This document shows positions 43,566 to 52,952 of a stretch of 56,412 nt of DNA, one piece after another. Below the pieces are notes generated by a model. It was not told the DNA's origin and searched no databases. It saw only the letters and a program-made list of their open reading frames with translations. Location: assembly GCA_016550425.1 (NCBI GenBank), contig JABXGS010000015.1:1-56412 (forward strand), written 5' to 3'. The DNA is from an archaeon. Lineage in GTDB: Archaea; Asgardarchaeota; Hermodarchaeia; Hermodarchaeales; Hermodarchaeaceae. Within the stretch, counting starts at the first letter, position 1, and the number at the start of each line of letters is the position of its first letter. The translations under genes were made by a program, and so were the position numbers.

Positions 43566-44210
43566 ATGGATGATTTTCGTGGTGATAAAGACTCCACACT
43601 GGTTAATCGAAAAATAGTCCGTCCTCCAGATACAAAGGAAGTCGGCTTTCAATTTGTCGATTATGCATATACCAAAGATAAGGAACTCTTTGTTCAACAC
43701 CTGCATTACGATCAGCTATACGCAATTCGCTATGGAGATCTTTCTCCATATGCTAAAGGGCTCGTTGAAGGAAAACTCATGGGCACACGTTGTCCAAAAT
43801 GTGGAGACAAGTTCTTTCCCGCTCGAGTCCATTGTTGGAATCTCGATTGTAATTTAGAACCCACCGAGTGGATTGAGTTAAAGCCTGAAGGGCGTGTACA
43901 CACCTACACGCAAGCAGGTTGGGCTGCAAAATCTGTGCTCAAAAAACTCCCATTCATTTTAGCGTATGTAGTTGTTGATAATTGTAAAACTGCCATCGCT
44001 AATGATCTCAAAGGTCTCAAGCCATGGGATGCGGAATTCGGCATGCCTGTCATAGTGAAGTTCAAACCCAAAGTAGAACGTGTTGGTAGCATCACCGATT
44101 TTTGGTTTGAACCTGCACCAGACTGGAAGCCTTCTCCTATGAATGCTGAGAAAGAGCGCATCAAACAACTATGTGAGCCAGTTTATAAATGGGTGAAAAC
44201 CCTCAAGTAG
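43566..44210 (+). CDS. DUF35 zinc-ribbon/OB-fold acyl-CoA-associated protein
   Basis: 214 aa. The zinc-ribbon part reads GTRCPKCGDKFFPARVHCWN and LDC (about 72-94) with four cysteines, followed by the OB-fold: EWIELKPEGRVHTYTQA (about 98-114), AYVVVDN, and a basic end. Such DUF35 proteins pair with thiolases, and in methanogens form a complex with thiolase and HMG-CoA synthase that shields the CoA intermediate. Here the ATG lies 3 bases behind the thiolase-like stop and uses its GGAGGT, so the two are coupled. No HMG-CoA synthase gene follows. The N-terminal 60 residues (PPDTKEVGFQFVDYAYTKD) are longer than usual. Confidence 0.84.
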   Translation: MDDFRGDKDSTLVNRKIVRPPDTKEVGFQFVDYAYTKDKELFVQHLHYDQLYAIRYGDLSPYAKGLVEGKLMGTRCPKCGDKFFPARVHCWNLDCNLEPTEWIELKPEGRVHTYTQAGWAAKSVLKKLPFILAYVVVDNCKTAIANDLKGLKPWDAEFGMPVIVKFKPKVERVGSITDFWFEPAPDWKPSPMNAEKERIKQLCEPVYKWVKTLK

Positions 44211-44326
44211 CTTATGGGTTTCATTTCCATTTTTTGAAAATGTGTTCAACCCTGTAAAGTCATCTAAATTCAAATTGGCTTAACTCTGCATTCGGAAAAT
44301 ATAATGGTAATTGATAATTGCACCTA

Positions 44327-44617
44327 TTAGCGGGCACAGCTTGGTTTCTGATAAGTGAGGCGATATCGCACCTGAAAAGTCACGTCATCTTCTGCTTCAA
44401 AATCAACGACTGCAAGACTAATCGGTGATCGGTTATCCAGTTCGAAAATTAGGTCCTCAAAATAATCTAGCACACCACATGTGCGACAAAAGGAGCCGGT
44501 GAATCGGACAAAGACCTCGTTATTATCAAAGCCGATGAACTCAGCAAAAGCTTCTGGGCTGCGGAGCCGGTTGAAACTAGCAATGGCACGAGCAATAGCA
44601 TCCGGTGGTGCAGTCAT
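44327..44617 (-). CDS. small cysteine-containing protein of unknown function
   Basis: 96 aa, soluble. The centre reads NNEVFVRFTGSFCRTCGVLD (about 47-66), with a CxxC preceded by a strand ending in G, which recalls the NifU-C-like metal site but not closely enough to name it. Then strands (SLAVVDFEAEDDVTFQVRYR, about 76-95). A third cysteine is in the tail, SCAR. ATG at 44617. It stands alone between the convergent DUF35 gene and the MBL-fold gene, on the strand of the latter, with a 66-base gap. Confidence 0.5.
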   Translation of the reverse strand: MTAPPDAIARAIASFNRLRSPEAFAEFIGFDNNEVFVRFTGSFCRTCGVLDYFEDLIFELDNRSPISLAVVDFEAEDDVTFQVRYRLTYQKPSCAR

Positions 44618-44683
44618 AGATTACATCTTTCTCCAGTTCTGGTTTTGAGGTCTTCGGTTTTACCAATTTTAGAAAAAAATCAC

Positions 44684-45604
44684 TTACTGGCTCTCTGGAA
44701 AAAGACTTCGAGAAAACCCCTGCGCCATAATCTGGATGAATAGGGGGCGCGCATTAGGAGGGAAGACTTCTAGTTGTTGGAGAAATCGTTCACGAATGGC
44801 TGCAATAATCGACGCTTGTGAGGGTTCATCTTGCCATGCCTGTTCAACGGTCTCTTTCCATGAATCTAAGGTGGTGAGTGCTCGATTAAAAATCACAGGA
44901 ATATCAGACCCCGTGACAGCGCCGAAATGGGAGAATACGAGAAACGCAGGATCATACTCTCGCAGTTTTTCAATGGAAGCCTTATATGTGTCGAACTTAA
45001 AACTGGGTGGAAACGAGGTTGGAATCACTGTAAAATTCTCCGGACCCAACAATCCCATAGCATCACCCGTATATATAGTCCGAGAACTGGTTTCGAAATA
45101 CGCCAGATGGTCAGAGGTATGACCTGGTGTACCAATGATTTCTAAATCAATGTTATTGCCTAGCTCTATTCGGTCTCCATCAACGACCTCCCAAATGGGA
45201 ACTGTATCAGGAAGGGCATGTATGTCTTGTGCATATGCTCCAAACAATTGGCGGGCGCCTTGATTTAACCGACTGGGTTCTCGAAGTGTTGCTATTGTAT
45301 ACTTGTGTCCAACTACCGTCGGATTTGGCAACTTCGATGCTAGTGGTGTAGAACCACCACAATGATCACCATGCCGGTGGGTCACGCAAATAAAGCGTAC
45401 GTTATCAAACGCAATTGACCGTGTCTTCAAAGCTTCGAGAATTTGTTCACCACACCTATGATGTCCGGTTTCAATAATCGCTGTCTCCCGCCCTCGAATA
45501 ATGAGGCTGGTGGTGGTGTGCTTAAAATCCCATCCCTGAATATCTATCATATCGATTGAATCCGTTAAGGATTGGGGTTGCATGATAAATGGCATAGCAT
45601 TCAC
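44684..45604 (-). CDS. MBL-fold metallohydrolase (glyoxalase II-like)
   Basis: 306 aa. Metal motifs of the metallo-beta-lactamase fold: THRHGDHCGG (about 75-84), GTPGHTSDHL (about 157-166), YTGDAMG (about 177-183) and a last histidine in VFSHFGA (about 222-228). The alpha-helical C-terminal 60 residues (about 240-300) are like the cap in glyoxalase II or RNase Z-like proteins. Substrate unknown, most likely a thioester or ester, given the acyl-CoA genes nearby (inference). Start taken at GTG 45604; an ATG at 45595 is equally possible. It is divergent from a second MBL-fold gene 106 bases away. Confidence 0.82.
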   Translation of the reverse strand: MNAMPFIMQPQSLTDSIDMIDIQGWDFKHTTTSLIIRGRETAIIETGHHRCGEQILEALKTRSIAFDNVRFICVTHRHGDHCGGSTPLASKLPNPTVVGHKYTIATLREPSRLNQGARQLFGAYAQDIHALPDTVPIWEVVDGDRIELGNNIDLEIIGTPGHTSDHLAYFETSSRTIYTGDAMGLLGPENFTVIPTSFPPSFKFDTYKASIEKLREYDPAFLVFSHFGAVTGSDIPVIFNRALTTLDSWKETVEQAWQDEPSQASIIAAIRERFLQQLEVFPPNARPLFIQIMAQGFSRSLFPESQ

Positions 45605-45710
45605 ATTCGTTCAGGAATTGTCAAGCAACCTTGAAGCTAGAAAGGCTTTTTGCTTTTCGCATCCCTGAAACACCATAATCCTTCCTATCATTGAATTGAG
45701 GGAAATACTC

Positions 45711-46397
45711 GTGGAAAATGCCCCACAGCGAATCACACGCCACACCTACTGTATCGGTGGTCCCAATATCACAGACCCCGATGATTGTTACATATATCTT
45801 GCCGATTTAGAAAATCACCTTGTATTGATTGATGCAGGTATAGGTCGAAGCACCGACCGCCTCCTTGCTAATATGAACAAACTGGGTATAGACCCAGCGA
45901 AACTCGAACTCCTCATTCTCACCCATGAACATGTCGACCATATTGGAGGCGCTATCCCCCTCCATTCACGCTTAAAATTCAAGATAGCAGCACACGAAAA
46001 AGCAATTTCCACCATCAGTCAAGGAGACCCAATTGCCACGGCTGCCAACGCCTATCGAGTTGATGTTCAACCAACACCCATCGATGTGATTCTTGACAAG
46101 GATGCAGGGGTAGTTCCAATTGGAAAAAAACAACTCCATTATCTTCACACACCCGGACACACACCAGGAAGCATCGTGTTATATTTCACTGATGGGAACC
46201 GCCGAGTGCTCTTCGGGCAGGACCTCCATGGTCCCTTCAATTCCTCTTGGGGAAGTGATATTTCTCAATGGCGAACTTCCATGAAGTTAGTTCTTGCTTT
46301 GGAAGCTGATATCCTCTGTGAAGGGCACTATGGCGTATACCATGGAAAATCAGCAGTCCGACAATTTATCCTTGGGCTGCTAGCACAAACCTCCTAA
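45711..46397 (+). CDS. MBL-fold metallohydrolase
   Basis: 228 aa from a GTG at 45711, which has GAGGG 8 bases upstream; a TTG at 45696 would overlap that site. Metal motifs: LTHEHVDHIGG (about 70-80), HTPGHTPGSIV (about 146-156), LFGQDLHG (about 166-173) and EGHYG (about 205-209). This is the small single-domain form of the hydroxyacylglutathione hydrolase/lactonase group. It shows no particular similarity to the divergent neighbour beyond the fold. Probable cytosolic ester or thioester hydrolase; specificity unknown. Confidence 0.83.
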   Translation: MENAPQRITRHTYCIGGPNITDPDDCYIYLADLENHLVLIDAGIGRSTDRLLANMNKLGIDPAKLELLILTHEHVDHIGGAIPLHSRLKFKIAAHEKAISTISQGDPIATAANAYRVDVQPTPIDVILDKDAGVVPIGKKQLHYLHTPGHTPGSIVLYFTDGNRRVLFGQDLHGPFNSSWGSDISQWRTSMKLVLALEADILCEGHYGVYHGKSAVRQFILGLLAQTS

Positions 46398-46565
46398 TCC
46401 AAAGGTGTACAAATATCATTGGTCTTTCTCATTCAGGCTGTCCACTTCAATCCGCTCCGTGAAGTTGATAAGCACTACCGGCTTCATCTCTGATGGGTGT
46501 AATTTTCAACCGTTTCGCCTTTGTATCCACACTGCTAGTACGAATCGAGTGTAGAAAGCACTAAC

Positions 46566-47735
46566 CTATTTTTCCCTTTCAATTATTGTTGCAGTTCCAA
46601 GACCCAAACCACAACAGAAAGTTGCTAGCCCATACTGGCTATTCTGGTGTTCCATGACATTGAGTAACGTGGTAATCACTCGGGCACCGGAAGCTCCTAA
46701 GGGATGCCCTAACGCAATAGATCCGCCGTGAACATTGAGTCGGGGATCGGCAAGTGGGTCAAACCCCAGCATCTTCCCTGCAGCAATTACCACGCTAGCA
46801 AAAGCCTCATTCACTTCAATGGTGTCTAACTCTTCGATGGTGAGATTCGCTCGTTCTAAGCACGGTGGAGTCGAATATATTGGTCCCTCCAAGCAGAGGA
46901 CAGGTTCTGTTCCCACTACGGCCTGTGCTTTCACCACTGCCCGAGCTTTCAGCCCATGTTTTTCCGCTTTGTCACGGGACATTAACATCACAGCTGCTGC
47001 GCCATCATTAATCGGACAGCTGTTCCCAGCGGTAACTACTCCTCCGAATAGTGGTGGAAGCTTCGCTAATTTCTCCATTGATGTAGTTGGACGAGGACTT
47101 TCATCCTTCTCAACCGTTACCCAACTCCCATCCTCTTGACGCGCTGGCGTTGGAACTACCTCATTTTTAAATTTCCCAGTCTCCCATGCAGCAACAGCTT
47201 TCTGATGACTCCATAGAGCAAATTTGTCAAGATCTTCTCGTGGGATCTCATATTTTTCTGCCATCCTTTCCGCACTCATGGGCATCGGGATAAACTGATA
47301 TTTCTTGACCAATTCGGGGTTGAACACCGCATAACCTTCACCAAAGTCAGCACCAATAGGGAGCCAGGACATATGCTCAACGCCTGCAGCAATAACGATG
47401 TCAGCATTATCTGTGGCAATTGATTGTGCAGCAAAATTGACGGCTTGCTGGGAGGAACCACAGGCACGATTTATTGAACAACCAGGAACCGTGTAAGGAA
47501 AATCTGCTCCTAAGAGAGCTAGACGCCCAATATTTCCACCTTGCCAAGCAGTCTGGGTATTACATCCCATCATAACATCGTCAACGTGTTTAGGATCCAC
47601 TTTAGTTCGTTTTGTGATCTCACGCAGGACATGGGAAGCTAATTCATCAGGGCGCGTGTGAGCAAAGGCTCGGTCTTTCCGCCCTATGGGTGTCCGAATA
47701 GCATCAACAATAACTGTTTCGCGGAGTGTTTTCAT
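46566..47735 (-). CDS. acetyl-CoA C-acyltransferase (thiolase)
   Basis: 389 aa, bacterial-type degradative or biosynthetic thiolase. The nucleophile Cys92 is in INRACGSSQQAV, the second catalytic pair is GHPLGASGARV (His near 349) and CCGLGLGTA (Cys near 379), and EVNEAFASV (near 317-325) is intact. Cleaves 3-ketoacyl-CoA to acetyl-CoA, or the reverse condensation. The gene is 15 bases behind the enoyl-CoA hydratase on the same strand, forming a beta-oxidation-type operon. It differs in type from the thiolase-like protein at 42.3 kb, which belongs to the archaeal DUF35-linked branch and lacks the nucleophile. Confidence 0.92.
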   Translation of the reverse strand: MKTLRETVIVDAIRTPIGRKDRAFAHTRPDELASHVLREITKRTKVDPKHVDDVMMGCNTQTAWQGGNIGRLALLGADFPYTVPGCSINRACGSSQQAVNFAAQSIATDNADIVIAAGVEHMSWLPIGADFGEGYAVFNPELVKKYQFIPMPMSAERMAEKYEIPREDLDKFALWSHQKAVAAWETGKFKNEVVPTPARQEDGSWVTVEKDESPRPTTSMEKLAKLPPLFGGVVTAGNSCPINDGAAAVMLMSRDKAEKHGLKARAVVKAQAVVGTEPVLCLEGPIYSTPPCLERANLTIEELDTIEVNEAFASVVIAAGKMLGFDPLADPRLNVHGGSIALGHPLGASGARVITTLLNVMEHQNSQYGLATFCCGLGLGTATIIEREK

Positions 47736-47750
47736 GTCTATTCACCTATT

Positions 47751-48539
47751 TTATTCGCCTTTGTAGTTGGGTTTTCGTTTCTGCAAAAATGCCGTGATTC
47801 CTTCAAAAATATCTTTTGTTGTGAAGGTTTTAGCAAAAGCCTGTGCCTCATATGCGAGACCAATTTCTAAAGGAACTTGTGTTCCATAGTTTAGACACTG
47901 TTTGACCAATTTGAGTGCGATAGGCGCCTGGGAGGCTAACGTTTGCGCAAAAGCACGCACTTCCTTTTCAAACGAGGCATTTGGGAAGACTCTATCCACT
48001 AAGCCAAGTTCCAGCGCTTCATCAGCAGTATATTGTTTACCAAACATAATCGCTTCCCGTGCTTTTGCCAATCCAATAACCCGTGGCATACGTTGCGTTC
48101 CTCCCCAAGCAGGAATAAGTCCCAGATTGACTTCTGTAAGACCAATCTTTGCTCGTTTGGTAGCCAAGCGGAAATCACACGCTAATGCAATTTCGCAACC
48201 CCCACCATAAGCATACCCGTTAATGGCTGCAATGACGGGTTGGGGTAATCGATCAATCATGGCAAGAATCTCGTGCCCTTTCCCCGCAATATATTGGGCA
48301 TAAATAGGAGTGACACCACTCATAAACACGGATAAATCTGCACCCCCCGAGAAGGCTTTTTCTCCCGCCCCGGTGATGATAAGAACCCGTATTTCCTTAT
48401 CCTGTTCGACTTCTGCAAGGGTTTGTTGTAATTCTCTTGTGAGATCCTCGTTGATTGTGTTCAATTTTTCTGGGCGATTCAAAACGAGCCAGGCAATCTT
48501 TTCTTTTGGCTCCTTTTTCAAAAGAACGGTATTGACCAT
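47751..48539 (-). CDS. enoyl-CoA hydratase/isomerase (crotonase family) 1
   Basis: 262 aa crotonase. The oxyanion-hole segments are AFSGGADLSVF (about 62-72) and YGGGCEIALACD (about 110-121), with catalytic glutamates in GGCEIAL and in TEVNLGLIPAWGGTQR (about 135-150). Both acidic residues typical of true hydratases are kept. Hydrates 2-enoyl-CoA to 3-hydroxyacyl-CoA. It is directly upstream of the thiolase gene, and divergent from the acyl-CoA ligase gene across about 180 bases. Substrate chain length cannot be told. A related paralog is at 54 kb. Confidence 0.9.
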   Translation of the reverse strand: MVNTVLLKKEPKEKIAWLVLNRPEKLNTINEDLTRELQQTLAEVEQDKEIRVLIITGAGEKAFSGGADLSVFMSGVTPIYAQYIAGKGHEILAMIDRLPQPVIAAINGYAYGGGCEIALACDFRLATKRAKIGLTEVNLGLIPAWGGTQRMPRVIGLAKAREAIMFGKQYTADEALELGLVDRVFPNASFEKEVRAFAQTLASQAPIALKLVKQCLNYGTQVPLEIGLAYEAQAFAKTFTTKDIFEGITAFLQKRKPNYKGE

Positions 48540-48716
48540 AAATAATTCCTCACTAGTTGCTTCATTCGATGGGTAATTATTTGCAATTATTAGCCTGCTT
48601 CGAAAGGAAAAGCCTTACGAAAGCCCACAAAATCGTGGAGTGCTCTCTTCACCAGCATTTAAAATGAATGCCAACGATTCAATGAGATGTTAATGTGTTC
48701 TATGGGGTGTTTAATT

Positions 48717-50363
48717 GTGAACCGGTTTTGGCATAAAAGCTGGCCTAAGGACTTTCCTTTCGATATCGAAATACCAACAACGACCATTCATGACACCTTA
48801 ACCGCGACGGCACACCGATACCCCGATAATCCTGCCTATCACTTTCAAGGTAACACGGTCACCTTCAAGGAGGTAGACTTGCTTTCCAATCAGCTTGCCA
48901 ATGGATTATTAGAATTAGGCGTGAAAAAAGGAGACCGCATCGCTTTCATGCTCCCCAATGTTCCTCAGGCGCCCTTGTCACTTTTCGGAATTCTCAAAGC
49001 AGGCGGTATCGTTACCCCCATTAATCCACTCTTCAAACAACACGAGTTGAGATATCAACTTGACTCGGCTGAGGTTAGACATCTTATTGCCCTTGATCTT
49101 TTCCATGAAGTAGTTGAAGCGGGGAGACAAGGGACATCCCTGGAATCTGTAATCTATACACGAACAGGGGAATACCTAGGCAAACTCAAAGAATTTCTCG
49201 CCCGGATAACTAGGAAAATCCCTCACCCCACACTTCCTACAAGTCCAGATGTGCACCTCTTCCAAGATTTGATAAAACACCAATCCACCATAACCCCTTC
49301 AATTCCTGTTGCTTCAGATGACACTGCTGCCTTGCTATATACCGGGGGAACTACTGGACCCCCAAAGGGGGCAATGCTTAGTCATCAAAACTTCATGTTT
49401 AACGCCAAGGTCGGGAGTCAGTGGTTCAAAGTACGAGAAGGGGCAGAATCTTTCATCGGAATACTGCCTGCTTTTCATGCCTTTGGTTTTTCATGTATTA
49501 TCGTTCTCTCTGCACTAATTGCTGCTTCTGTGGTACTGATTCCTCGTCCTGACATGAAAGAAATCCTGAAGAGCATCCAACATTACCAAGCTACGGTGCT
49601 TGTCGGGGTCCCCACGCTTTATGTCTCAATACTAGCCAGCCCTTGGCTCAAAAAATATAATATCAATAGCCTAGAAAATTGCTTTTCCGGGGCCGCTTCA
49701 CTACCTGTTGAGGTTCTGAAGCAATTCGAACAGGAGACTGGTAGTTATATCGTCGAAGGCTATGGGATGACTGAAACCTCCCCAATCCTCACTCTCATTC
49801 CCCAAGGGATTCTTCGTCCAGGGTCCGTCGGGATTCCTACCTTTAATACTGATATCAAAATCGTCAACCAAACCGATGACACAAAAGAACTACCCATTGG
49901 CGAGTGGGGGGAAATCTTAGCGAGAGGACCCCAAATTTTCCAAGGCTATTGGAATGCGCCAGAAGCAACTGCAGACACACTTCGAGGTGGATGGATACAT
50001 ACTGGTGATGTGGGGCGATTTGATTCAGATGGCTACCTATACATTGGTGACCGAAAGAAAGACCTCATCAAACGCAGCGGCTACTCAGTATTTCCTGCCG
50101 AAGTAGAATCTCTGCTTTATCGCCATCCCAGCATCGCTGAATGCGCCGTTATCGGCGTCTCTGCTCCTCGTGTGGGAGAAGAGGTCAAAGCGTTCATTGT
50201 GCTTAAACCTGAAAATAAAGGAAAAATCACCGAAGACGAGATCCGAAATTGGGCAAAACAACAAATGGCTGCCTATAAGTATCCTCGCGTCATTGAGTTC
50301 CGAGAGGAATTGCCCAAGTCTGCAGTCGGGAAAATCCTACGCCGTGAACTCCGCGAAAGCTAA
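48717..50363 (+). CDS. long-chain acyl-CoA synthetase (AMP-forming)
   Basis: 548 aa from a GTG at 48717 with GGGGTG 8 bases upstream; ATGs from 48687 are in frame but unsupported. ANL-superfamily motifs: YTGGTTGPPKGAM (about 212-224), GYGMTETSP (about 346-354), GWIHTGDVGRFDSDGYLYIGD (the A8/linker region near 433-453 with the catalytic aspartate) and the C-terminal lysine in PKSAVGKILRREL (near 534-546). Activates fatty acids to acyl-CoA with ATP. It is divergent from the hydratase-thiolase pair, consistent with one shared function. There is no membrane helix, but peripheral binding is common in the family. Confidence 0.93.
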   Translation: MNRFWHKSWPKDFPFDIEIPTTTIHDTLTATAHRYPDNPAYHFQGNTVTFKEVDLLSNQLANGLLELGVKKGDRIAFMLPNVPQAPLSLFGILKAGGIVTPINPLFKQHELRYQLDSAEVRHLIALDLFHEVVEAGRQGTSLESVIYTRTGEYLGKLKEFLARITRKIPHPTLPTSPDVHLFQDLIKHQSTITPSIPVASDDTAALLYTGGTTGPPKGAMLSHQNFMFNAKVGSQWFKVREGAESFIGILPAFHAFGFSCIIVLSALIAASVVLIPRPDMKEILKSIQHYQATVLVGVPTLYVSILASPWLKKYNINSLENCFSGAASLPVEVLKQFEQETGSYIVEGYGMTETSPILTLIPQGILRPGSVGIPTFNTDIKIVNQTDDTKELPIGEWGEILARGPQIFQGYWNAPEATADTLRGGWIHTGDVGRFDSDGYLYIGDRKKDLIKRSGYSVFPAEVESLLYRHPSIAECAVIGVSAPRVGEEVKAFIVLKPENKGKITEDEIRNWAKQQMAAYKYPRVIEFREELPKSAVGKILRRELRES

Positions 50364-50436
50364 CTTGCTGTGAATTGAAAAATCCCTAATCTTTCTTTTT
50401 ATTGTGGGTGCTATGGGTGTTTTCTTCACTCAAGTA

Positions 50437-51750
50437 CTAATTAAACGTCAATGACTGTCCACAAATTGCAGCTTTAGCTGTAAATCCAAACTGTTCACGC
50501 AATGTCTGAGCAAGATTTTCACATGAGGCGGCTTCCCCGTGCATTGTGAGAATAGTGGGATTTCCTTGGGTTTGTTTCAGATAGTTCAATACCTCTTTAC
50601 GACCCACATGGCAGGAAAAATCAAATGAAGCTACTTTTGCCTTCACATGATAAGTCTTAGGTTGATCATGATATCCCCCGAGATTAATTATTCCGCTTTC
50701 AAGTAGTTCAGCACCAGGAGTACCTGGTAACTGCTTTCCGACAAGCAACACACTGCTCTTCTTGTCTGCAGCGATTCTTCGCAGATATAATTGTGCTGTT
50801 CCACCCTTCAACATCCCCGCAGGTGCAATAACAATTGCTGGCTCATTGAGTGCACTTTTCCGCTCGGAATTATTTTGAATAAAAGAAGTTTCTTTGGTTG
50901 CTTGATTAAGGTTGGAACCACCGGTGAAAGCTTTTGCATGTTGTTGCATAATTCGGGTAACTTGGCGTGCCATGCCATCGATAAAAATTGGATAGTCTAA
51001 TCCTCGATGGCGGTGCTGATTTAGCACTGTAAGAATTTCTTGTGCTCGCCCTACAGCAAAGGACGGAACTAATACGGTGCCACCTGATTCCAACGTCGAT
51101 CGACTCATATCAACAAAGGTCTTCTCTACTGTTTGACGAGATGGGTGCTCTTCACGGGCATAGGTACTTTCGATGATTATGAGGTCAAGCTCGCCCAATG
51201 AACGAAGCCCTGGTGCTCCTTTAACCAATCGCGTATTGGTCGTGTTTATATCTCCAGTGTATAGGATGCGGGCGGCTCCACCTCCGTTAGCTTCTGTTTC
51301 AACTAAAATTGAGGCACTCCCCGGGATATGACCCGCATCGTGGAGGGTAAATTGAAGCTTGGGGTGTACCCGTATTGGTTCACCATAATTGACTGTGTGC
51401 GTGTTACGAAGAAGCGTCTTTACCTCTTTGGTTTCAAATCCTAAGGATTCTCCGTTTATTCGGAGCATATCTTTCAGAAGCAGCCTAGCCAATTCCTTAG
51501 TTAATTTAGTTGAATACATTGGAACCCGCTGGGTTTGACTACCGCTGATAAACGGCAGGCTTCCACTATGGTCTAAGTGGGCGTGAGAAAGAACGCTTGT
51601 GAGGTTTCGTGTAGATGTTGGAAGGGGGACACGTTGGGTCCCTCTGAAGGCGGTGCCATAATCCATGACAATTCGAGCTCCTGCCTGTTCCACGAGAACA
51701 GCTGAGGCTCCAACTTGGTGGCAGCCACCGAGAAAAGTTACTTTCGTCAT
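50437..51750 (-). CDS. beta-CASP metallo-beta-lactamase nuclease, diverged
   Basis: 437 aa. Zinc motifs HAHLDHSG (about 56-63), HDAGHIPGSAS (about 136-146) and YTGDIN (about 163-168); beta-CASP motifs IIESTYAREEH (about 187-197), PSFAVGRAQE (about 223-232) and PAGMLKGGTAQ (about 310-320). The motif B equivalent reads FDFSCHVGRKE, where most members have FSxHAD or FSGHAS. A terminal MHGEAASCE carries the last histidine. ATG at 51750. It belongs with RNase J/CPSF-like nucleases but is more diverged than the copy at 27.5 kb. It is separated from the upstream PHP gene by 277 bases, so probably independently transcribed. Confidence 0.8.
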   Translation of the reverse strand: MTKVTFLGGCHQVGASAVLVEQAGARIVMDYGTAFRGTQRVPLPTSTRNLTSVLSHAHLDHSGSLPFISGSQTQRVPMYSTKLTKELARLLLKDMLRINGESLGFETKEVKTLLRNTHTVNYGEPIRVHPKLQFTLHDAGHIPGSASILVETEANGGGAARILYTGDINTTNTRLVKGAPGLRSLGELDLIIIESTYAREEHPSRQTVEKTFVDMSRSTLESGGTVLVPSFAVGRAQEILTVLNQHRHRGLDYPIFIDGMARQVTRIMQQHAKAFTGGSNLNQATKETSFIQNNSERKSALNEPAIVIAPAGMLKGGTAQLYLRRIAADKKSSVLLVGKQLPGTPGAELLESGIINLGGYHDQPKTYHVKAKVASFDFSCHVGRKEVLNYLKQTQGNPTILTMHGEAASCENLAQTLREQFGFTAKAAICGQSLTFN

Positions 51751-52027
51751 TTTCTTTCATTCCCTCTATTTGGGTAAATATGACAAGTTGACCCGTATCT
51801 CCGAATCGTGCTCTGCTGATTCGGGTTGGTCGGGTTAGCTAGGTGTTTCGTTCACTCTGCCTCATCTGAAGATTTCAGTTCATAATCGAAGTCTTCGCGC
51901 AGGTGAATTATCGTCGTTTCGTCTCAAATCCAATCATAGGAAATTATATGATCGAGACACGACGTGGAACACGTATCTCTTGTCTGACTGTGAGACATTA
52001 ACACAGGTTTTTAAATCTTGCTAATAA

Positions 52028-52927
52028 TTAGGCAGGTCCGCTAGGAAAGGGGAGCATTCCAAACAAGTCCTTATAACGACGGCGAAGCATCTCAAGGGTC
52101 TCAACGGGGACTGGAACAGAACCTAACTCTGCTTTCTCTGGGCTCGGTCCGTGGTAATCGGAGCCTCCTGTGAGCGTCAAGTTATACCTTTTTGCCAGCG
52201 TCATGAGTTCAGCTAGTCTTGACTCGATGCTGGTATACCAGTCTGGAGCTTTGCCTGCTACCTGCTCATAAGGATAGTAGTATTCAAGGCCTTGAAGGCG
52301 GCTGTTGATAAGGTCGGTAATTAACACGTTGGGTTCCACATCAACGGTTAAAGGATGTGCGATGACCGGAACGCCTTTTGCGTGTAAAATTGTCTCAATT
52401 CCCTGCTCGACGCTAGGTCGGGGGCGGTCAACATATGCAGGGCGACCATAGCCGAGATATTTGTCAAAAGCTTCTTCAATTGAATTCACGTGGTTATGGC
52501 GAAGGAGGACTCGGGCAAGATGTGGACGCCCGGAGGATTCCCCTTTTGCCTCGGCTTCAACTTCACGTTGATCTACTTCAATACCCAGTTCTCGGAGTTT
52601 GGCAATCATCTTAGGTAAGCGCTGTTCACGACCAACCCGCATCCATTCAAGGAGAGAACACAAATCAGCCTGTTGGGTGTCGAGGTAGAAACCAAGAAGA
52701 TGGACGTGCTTGTCTTGCCAATTGCAGCTAATTTCAACACCGGGTACAACCTCAATTCCAAGATTAGTGCCTGCACGTAATCCTTCTTCAACACCCTGAA
52801 TGGTGTCATGATCCGTAATGGCTACTCCGACTAATCCCAGGGCATGCGCTTTGCTAACCACCTGGGTCGGTGACTGGGTTCCATCCGACGCTATCGTATG
52901 TGTATGCAAATCAACGAAGCGTTTCAC
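52028..52927 (-). CDS. PHP-domain phosphoesterase
   Basis: 299 aa from a GTG at 52927 with GGGAG about 10 bases upstream; a TTG at 52960 would overlap the preceding gene. PHP motifs: VDLHTHTIASDGTQ (about 5-18), ITDHDTIQG (about 38-46), PGVEISC (about 64-70), SGRPHLARVL (about 131-140), AHPL (near 185) and the C-terminal GGSDYHG (near 256-262), which bind a trinuclear metal site. The layout matches the TrpH/RnaM/YciV group, nucleoside 3',5'-bisphosphate phosphatase or 5'-3' oligonucleotide exonuclease. It is 25 bases behind the TIM-barrel gene, so co-transcribed with it. Confidence 0.87.
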   Translation of the reverse strand: MKRFVDLHTHTIASDGTQSPTQVVSKAHALGLVGVAITDHDTIQGVEEGLRAGTNLGIEVVPGVEISCNWQDKHVHLLGFYLDTQQADLCSLLEWMRVGREQRLPKMIAKLRELGIEVDQREVEAEAKGESSGRPHLARVLLRHNHVNSIEEAFDKYLGYGRPAYVDRPRPSVEQGIETILHAKGVPVIAHPLTVDVEPNVLITDLINSRLQGLEYYYPYEQVAGKAPDWYTSIESRLAELMTLAKRYNLTLTGGSDYHGPSPEKAELGSVPVPVETLEMLRRRYKDLFGMLPFPSGPA

Positions 52928-52952
52928 CGTGACTCTTCTCCCAATGGTTACA

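Noticed and set aside
44327..44617. Small cysteine protein as NifU-type Fe-S scaffold
   Set aside because: One CxxC with a preceding strand fits loosely, but the surrounding NifU C-domain pattern is missing, so I left it unnamed.
46735..47139. Open frame opposite the thiolase gene, 134 codons
   Set aside because: Antisense to intact thiolase motifs; composition follows the reverse complement of the gene.
51751..52027. 277-base gap before the second beta-CASP gene as an RNA gene or riboswitch
   Set aside because: Only AT-rich promoter-like stretches are visible; I could not find a consistent secondary structure or known motif.
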